Shown piece after piece: positions 1-5,458 of a stretch of 5,458 nucleotides of DNA. The stretch spans positions 4,051,452 to 4,056,909 of the forward strand of contig CP058705.1 in the NCBI GenBank assembly GCA_013414705.1. Reading direction: 5' to 3'. A model generated the notes under the pieces. The model was not told the DNA's origin. It saw only the letters and a program-made list of their open reading frames with translations, and ran no database searches. Source of the DNA: Defluviicoccus sp. (GTDB lineage: Bacteria > Pseudomonadota > Alphaproteobacteria > Rhodospirillales > Defluviicoccaceae). The first letter of the stretch is position 1; each line of letters starts with the position of its first letter. The translations under genes were made by a program, and so were the position numbers.

Positions 1-2676
<2,676 letters not shown>

Positions 2677-2856
2677 GTAGAAAGGCACCGGCCTCCCGCC
2701 GCAAGACCCTCCGACACCCCCGTTGTCGCGCGCGGAATGGTGCGCCTGGACGTAGAGAATTCGAACCAGCTCTTTCATGAGTTGGCGACCTGGAACAAGG
2801 TTCTGGAGGGCAGTCGGCCGCCTGATCCTGGCCCTTCTCTCTGAGTTTTCCAGACT

Positions 2857-2884
2857 TCCGCCCGGGTGAGGCGGATCAGTTTTT
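2857..2884 (+). terminator. Possible weak intrinsic terminator
   Basis: A 6-bp GC-rich stem (TCCGCC at 2857-2862 pairing with GGCGGA at 2870-2875, 7-base loop) is followed after four bases by five T (2880-2884). It lies 180 bp past the metH stop and ahead of the mobilization genes, so it could end readthrough from metH. The stem is short and the T run is offset, so this is only a candidate. Confidence 0.25.
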
Positions 2885-2911
2885 CAATCTTACACATGAC
2901 GCATTGCGCGG

Positions 2912-2937
2912 CGCTTCGGTTCTTTGGAACCGGAGCG
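2912..2937. repeat. Inverted repeat upstream of mobC-like gene; candidate oriT or operator hairpin
   Basis: The arms CGCTTCGGTTC (2912-2922) and GAACCGGAGCG (2927-2937) pair over 11 bp with a single G-T wobble around a 4-base TTTG loop. This is the strongest dyad in the spacer. It is followed by only three T, which makes a terminator unlikely. It ends 34 bp before the MobC-like start codon. Relaxosome accessory genes often sit next to their own origin of transfer, and oriT sites usually carry an imperfect inverted repeat beside the nick. That family knowledge, not a matched nick sequence, is the reason for the oriT suggestion. An operator for autoregulation by the MobC-like protein is an equally reasonable reading. 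Confidence 0.45.
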
Positions 2938-2971
2938 TTTGGCGCTGCGTGGTTTTCAGAAAAGTTCATTG

Positions 2972-3346
2972 ATGTCTCGACCAAGCAACAAACACCCGGC
3001 GCCGTTTTCCCTGCGCCTGACGCCGGAGGAACGCGGACGGCTGGAGAAGCAGGCGGGCGGGATGCCGCTTGGGGCTTACATTCGTGGCCGCCTGCTTGGT
3101 GAGGGCGGCGAATCGCGCCGGACGCGCGGGCGGTTCCCGGTGAAGGATCATACGGCGCTGGCGCGGCTGCTGGCGGCGCTGGGGCAATCGCGGCTGGCGG
3201 GCAACGTCAATCAATTGGCCAAAGCGGCGAACAGCGGGTCGTTGCCGCTGGACGAGGAGACGCGGCGCGACCTCCGGAGCGCCTGCGCCGACATCGCCGC
3301 GATGAAGCGGCTGCTGATGGATGCGCTTGGCATCCGGGAGCACTGA
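2972..3346 (+). CDS. mobC: MobC-like plasmid mobilization relaxosome protein
   Basis: Predicted DNA-binding accessory protein that helps a relaxase recognise and open the origin of transfer. The product is 124 residues. Residues 11-42 (PFSLRLTPEERGRLEKQAGG onward, then AYIRGRLL) look like a ribbon-helix-helix N-terminus with the usual basic lead (MSRPSNK). Residues 71-118 match the MobC-type region, with a GQSRLAGNVNQLAKAANSG core at 71-89. It ends 5 bp before the relaxase start, an arrangement typical of mob operons and suggestive of translational coupling. The ATG at 2972 is chosen because family members start with this short basic stretch; a TTG at 2924 is in frame but lies inside the inverted repeat. 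The ribosome-binding site is weak (AGAAAAG near 2958-2964). The gene looks intact, but its partner relaxase is broken. The family call is confident; the symbol is by family resemblance only. Confidence 0.85.
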   Translation: MSRPSNKHPAPFSLRLTPEERGRLEKQAGGMPLGAYIRGRLLGEGGESRRTRGRFPVKDHTALARLLAALGQSRLAGNVNQLAKAANSGSLPLDEETRRDLRSACADIAAMKRLLMDALGIREH

Positions 3347-3351
3347 GCGCG

Positions 3352-3738
3352 ATGATCTTGAAGGCATCACAGCGCGGCGGGGCGAAGCAGCTCGCAGTTC
3401 ATCTGATGAAGACCGAGGAGAACGAACACGTCGAGGTGCACGAGGTGCGCGGGTTCGTCTCGCAGGATTTGCCGGGCGCTTTGAAAGAAGCCTATGCCGT
3501 CAGCCGCGGGACGCGGTGCCGGCAGTTCCTGTTCTCCGTCTCGCTCAACCCTCCGCAGAACGAAAGCGTCAGCGTGGAGGCCTTTGAAGAGGCCTGCGAG
3601 CGGATCGAAGCCAAGACCGGGCTGTCCGGGCAGCCGCGGGTGATCGTCTTCCACGAAAGGAAGGGCGCTGGCACGCCCATGCCGTCTGGAGCCGGATCGA
3701 CGCCGAGACGATGACGGCAAGGAACCTCTCGCACTTTA
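3352..3738 (+). pseudogene. Relaxase/mobilization nuclease, frameshifted N-terminal fragment
   Basis: Remnant of a VirD2/MobA-type relaxase, the nuclease that nicks oriT and leads the transferred strand. The first 102 residues are in frame from ATG 3352: it opens MILKASQRGGAKQLAVHLMK, then HVEVHEVRGF, SVSLNPPQ and RVIVFHE. After Glu102 (3655-3657) one base appears to be missing from an A run. The frame as written goes to a premature stop at 3712-3714. Reading on in the -1 frame restores KEGRWHAHAVWSRIDAETMT, which contains the HxHxxW metal-binding motif expected of the family, up to LSHF at 3726-3737. There an IS630 element begins. About 129 family residues survive, so most of the protein is gone. 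GGAG at 3337-3340 could be its ribosome-binding site, inside the end of the MobC-like gene. The homology is clear; the protein as encoded cannot be an active relaxase. Confidence 0.85.
3737..3738. repeat. Left TA target duplication of the IS630 element
   Basis: TA directly precedes the left terminal repeat and is repeated at 4787-4788 directly after the right terminal repeat. IS630/Tc1/mariner-type elements duplicate a TA target on insertion, so this fixes the element borders. A 2-bp match alone would be weak; it gains weight because both copies abut the paired terminal repeats. Confidence 0.75.
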
Positions 3739-3756
3739 GAGTGGTTTCTGATCGGT
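3739..3756 (+). repeat. IS630 left terminal inverted repeat
   Basis: GAGTGGTTTCTGATCGGT, paired with the complement of 4769-4786 at 15/18 positions. Just inside it a perfect 5-bp dyad, GAATC/GATTC (3759-3763 and 3770-3774), may belong to the transposase-binding subterminal region; that role is inferred. Confidence 0.85.
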
Positions 3757-3830
3757 ATGAATCGTAAGGGATTCACAAAGGGCTGAAAATCTGATTCAGG
3801 ATTCTGGCTGGGGCAAGGAGGCCAGCATGG

Positions 3831-4773
3831 ATGGGTCAGCCTCTTTCGATAGATTTACGCACGCGGCTGTTAGCGGCGATCGATGCGGGGATGAGTTGCC
3901 GAGCGGCCGCGGCCCGGTTCGGCGTGGCACCTTCGACGGCGATCCGGTGGCAGGCGCAGCGGCTCGTGACTGGCAACGCCGTACCCAAGCGCCAAGGTGG
4001 CGACATGCGCTCGCATCGCGTCGAGGAACGCCGCGAGGAGATCCTGGCGCTGTGGGAAGCGCGCAAGGACATCACGCTCGATGAGCTTCGCGAGCACCTC
4101 GCCGGCATCGGCTTGACGGTGGCGAACTCGACGCTCCACCGCTTCTTCGTGCGCCATTCCATCACGCGGAAAAAGACCGGCCACGCGGTCGAGCAGGACC
4201 GTCCCGACGTCTTGAAGCAGCGCCGGGCCTGGTTCGACAGTCAGCTCGACCTCAATCCTGACCGGCTCGTGTTCATCGACGAGACGTGGACCGCGACCAA
4301 CATGGCACGCAGCCATGGCCGCTCCCCAGGGGCGAACGCCTGCGGATGGGCTTCCCGCACGGCCACCGCAAGACCACGACGCTGGTCGCGGGGCTGCGGA
4401 AGAGCGGCATGGTCGCGCCCATGGTGCTCGACGGACCGATCAACGGCGAGTGGTTCGAAGCCTACGTGGCCCAAGTCCTCGCGCCCGATCTGCGTCGCGG
4501 CGACATCGTCATCATGGACAACCTGTCGAGCCACAAGCGCGCATCGGTGCGTGAGTTGGTCGAGGCCGCCGGCGCAACCCTGCTGTTCCTCCCGCCCTAC
4601 AGCCCAGACTTCAATCCCATCGAAAAGCCTTCGCCCGCCTCAAAGCCATGCTCCGCAAGGCCGCCGAGCGAACCGTCCAGGGCCTCTGGGAGCTCATCGG
4701 CAAACTCCTCGACTTCTTCCAGCCCGCCGAATGCGCCAACTACTTCAGCTCGTGCGGCTATGACCCAGACTGA
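3831..4773 (+). pseudogene. IS630-family transposase, two frameshifts
   Basis: DDE transposase of the IS630 (DD34E) type. It starts at ATG 3831, with AAGGAG at 3815-3820 as ribosome-binding site; the overlapping ATG at 3827 is out of frame. Residues about 1-60 form the helix-turn-helix that binds the ends (DLRTRLLAAIDAGMSCRAAA, then FGVAPSTAIRW), followed by a second helical region to about 115. The first catalytic Asp is D150 in VFIDETW (4278-4280). Near 4325 the frame must shift by -1 to continue with RGERLRMGFPHG. The second Asp is in VIMDNLSSHK (4517-4519) and the Glu in NPIEK (4622-4624); Asp and Glu are 35 codons apart, as expected for DD34E. A second -1 shift after 4627 restores AFARLKAMLRKAAERTV and runs to TGA 4771-4773. 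Repaired, the protein would be 314 residues, normal for the family. As written, the first frame runs into unrelated residues after the first Asp, to a stop at 4761-4763. Decay is the simplest reading; sequencing error or recoding is possible. Confidence 0.88.
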
Positions 4774-4786
4774 TCAGAATCCGCTC
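4769..4786 (-). repeat. IS630 right terminal inverted repeat
   Basis: Mirror of the left repeat with three mismatches in 18. It overlaps the original transposase stop (TGA at 4771-4773) and is followed by the second TA copy at 4787-4788. Confidence 0.85.
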
Positions 4787-4825
4787 TAATTGTAGCACAA
4801 TATATAAAAATACGGAATTATCCCA

Positions 4826-4854
4826 TTGACGCAGGTACAGCGGCGAGGCATACT
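4826..4854 (+). promoter_or_regulatory. Sigma70-like promoter for the IS1595 transposase
   Basis: TTGACG (4826-4831) and CATACT (4849-4854) are separated by exactly 17 bases, close to the housekeeping consensus TTGACA-17-TATAAT. The -10 box lies 23 bp before the start codon, leaving a leader of roughly 15-17 bases that contains the Shine-Dalgarno. AT-rich DNA lies directly upstream. Prediction from sequence only. Confidence 0.5.
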
Positions 4855-4877
4855 TCGGTCATCAGGAGGGATGGTCG

Positions 4878-5458
4878 ATGGCCGCAAAAGACAAGCTCAC
4901 GGTTCGGGATTTCTTCGAGCGCTTCCCCGACGATGATGCGTGCCTAGATCACATCATGGAAGTGCGGCACGGCGAGCGCCACGTGTGCGGCGCGTGTCAG
5001 CAGGAAGCCACCTTTCACCGTCTCGCAAAGCGTCCAGCTTATTCGTGCTCTCGTTGCGGCCATCATGTCTATCCGTGCGCTGGCACGATCTTTCAGGACA
5101 GCCGTACATCTCTGCAGATGTGGTTCTATGCGATATTCCTGTTTGTCACGACACGTCACGGCGTGAGCGGAAAGGAGCTGCAGCGCACCCTTGGTGTCAC
5201 CTATAAGACGGCGTGGCGCATGGGTCATCAGATCCGCCAGCTCATGGACAAGGCGGACGGCTTCGCAATGCTGCAAGGGCATGTTGAGCTTGATGAGGCT
5301 TATGTCGGTGGTCACCGGCCCGGCAAGCGCGGCCGTGGAGCGGCTGGCAAGACAATTGTGATGGGCCTTAAGAAGCGCGGCGGCGAGATTGCTGCCGAGG
5401 TGATCCCGAACGTCAAGAAGGACACGCTGCGCAATGTCGTTCTGCGGAATGTGGAGCC
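4878..5458 (+). CDS. IS1595-family transposase (3' partial)
   Basis: DDE-type transposase of the IS1595 family, running off the right edge after 193 residues; relatives are about 300. The start is ATG 4878, with AGGAGG at 4864-4869 eight bases upstream; a nearer ATG at 4871 is in another frame and soon hits a stop. An N-terminal helical part (LTVRDFFERFPDD) leads into a zinc ribbon with Cys37-x2-Cys40 and Cys57-x2-Cys60. Then comes the family signature AGTIFQDSRTSLQMWFYAIF at about 68-87. A helix-turn-helix-like stretch follows (GVSGKELQRTLGVTYKTAWR). The first catalytic Asp is D139 in VELDEAYVGG. The remaining catalytic Asp and Glu would lie beyond the window. No frameshift is seen in the visible part, unlike in the IS630 transposase next door, so this copy may be the younger or functional one. 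It has its own promoter and ribosome-binding site. Confidence 0.9.
   Translation, partial: MAAKDKLTVRDFFERFPDDDACLDHIMEVRHGERHVCGACQQEATFHRLAKRPAYSCSRCGHHVYPCAGTIFQDSRTSLQMWFYAIFLFVTTRHGVSGKELQRTLGVTYKTAWRMGHQIRQLMDKADGFAMLQGHVELDEAYVGGHRPGKRGRGAAGKTIVMGLKKRGGEIAAEVIPNVKKDTLRNVVLRNVE

Larger units (their letters stand above)
2677..2971. other. Gene-free spacer between metH and the mobilization genes
   Basis: No convincing gene is seen in either strand over these 295 bases; the frames that are open look like shadows of the neighbours. The stretch holds small dyads: a 7-bp stem with one G-T pair at 2766-2772/2779-2785, a 6-bp GC-rich stem at 2857-2862/2870-2875 followed by a T run, and a longer 11-bp stem at 2912-2937. 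An ATCCTG hexamer at 2825-2830 matches the core of MOBP-type nick sites but may be chance. The boundary between the chromosomal metH side and the mobile-element side must lie here. I could not identify an attachment site or a tRNA end that marks it. Confidence 0.6.
3739..4786 (+). mobile_element. IS630-family insertion sequence, complete ends, inactivated transposase
   Basis: A 1048-bp element, the usual size for IS630. Its terminal repeats GAGTGGTTTCTGATCGGT (left) and the complement of the right end, GAGCGGATTCTGATCAGT, agree at 15 of 18 positions, with weaker similarity continuing inward for about 10 bases. Both ends are bordered by TA. It holds one transposase gene occupying almost its whole length, read left to right, whose original stop overlaps the right terminal repeat. 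It interrupts the relaxase after the LSHF codons. The sequence on the right does not resume the relaxase, so the site was rearranged before or after this insertion. Because its own transposase carries two frameshifts, this copy could move only with help from a related enzyme. Confidence 0.9.
4789..5458 (+). mobile_element. IS1595-family element, left part (right end outside window, left border unresolved)
   Basis: This segment carries the transposase gene of an IS1595-type element with its own promoter. The left terminal repeat must lie between the IS630 right end and the transposase start if the element is whole, but I could not recognise it. The partner repeat is outside the window, and the IS630 copy may have landed in or beside this end. 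The first 40 bases after IS630 are clearly more AT-rich than the rest of the window and include a small perfect dyad ATTGT/ACAAT (4789-4793, 4797-4801). The family call rests on the encoded protein; the left coordinate is only the end of IS630. Confidence 0.5.

Noticed and set aside
2778..2870. Small plus-strand frame of 30 codons (begins MSWRPGTRFWRAVGRLILAL), possible hydrophobic micro-protein
   Set aside because: No ribosome-binding site, no known relative recognised, and its end overlaps the small GC-rich stem; not enough to call a gene.
2912..2940. Inverted repeat read as a rho-independent terminator
   Set aside because: Only three T follow the stem, and it sits directly before the mobilization genes, so a terminator role is less likely than an oriT or operator role.
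2775..2984. Minus-strand frame of 69 codons in the spacer
   Set aside because: It would start inside the MobC-like gene and antisense to its start region; no motif and no ribosome-binding site noticed.
4944..5315. Open frames on both strands over 4940-5315 (88 and 123 codons)
   Set aside because: They overlap the IS1595 transposase, which shows a zinc ribbon and the VELDEAYVGG motif in its own frame starting at 4878.

Overview
The window is GC-rich proteobacterial DNA. It joins one well-conserved housekeeping gene (metH) to a broken mobilization module and two insertion sequences. The MetH sequence resembles E. coli MetH closely, which suggests a beta- or gammaproteobacterium. The mobilization genes and IS elements are of kinds shared widely among Proteobacteria, so the host cannot be fixed more precisely. 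No unmistakable new system is visible. The interest lies in the layered decay of the right half.

Layout. Positions 1-2676: vitamin B12-dependent methionine synthase (folate-, cobalamin- and activation-domain part). Its reading frame is open through the left edge, so the true start and any homocysteine-binding domain lie outside. Positions 2677-2971: a gene-free spacer with several small inverted repeats, the clearest at 2912-2937. Positions 2972-3346: a MobC-like relaxosome accessory protein. Positions 3352-3738: the N-terminal piece of the cognate relaxase. It is frameshifted immediately before its HxH metal-binding motif and then cut off by an IS. Positions 3739-4786: a complete 1048-bp IS630-family element with 18-bp imperfect terminal inverted repeats and TA on both sides; its transposase carries two frameshifts. 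Positions 4787-4877: a short AT-rich stretch grading into a sigma70-like promoter and a strong Shine-Dalgarno. Positions 4878-5458: the N-terminal 193 residues of an IS1595-family transposase that runs off the right edge.

How the parts fit. MobC and the relaxase form a two-gene cassette (5-bp gap) that once would have nicked an origin of transfer, probably in or near the upstream spacer. The relaxase is now dead as written, so mobilization from this cassette in cis is unlikely unless a helper supplies the function. The sequence right of the IS630 copy does not resume the relaxase. More than a single clean insertion therefore happened: an adjacent deletion, or IS630 landing next to or inside the IS1595 element. 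Three separate one-base losses fall within about 1 kb (3657, about 4325, about 4627), while the 2.7-kb metH frame is intact. That points either to pseudogene decay in the mobile segment or to assembly indels.
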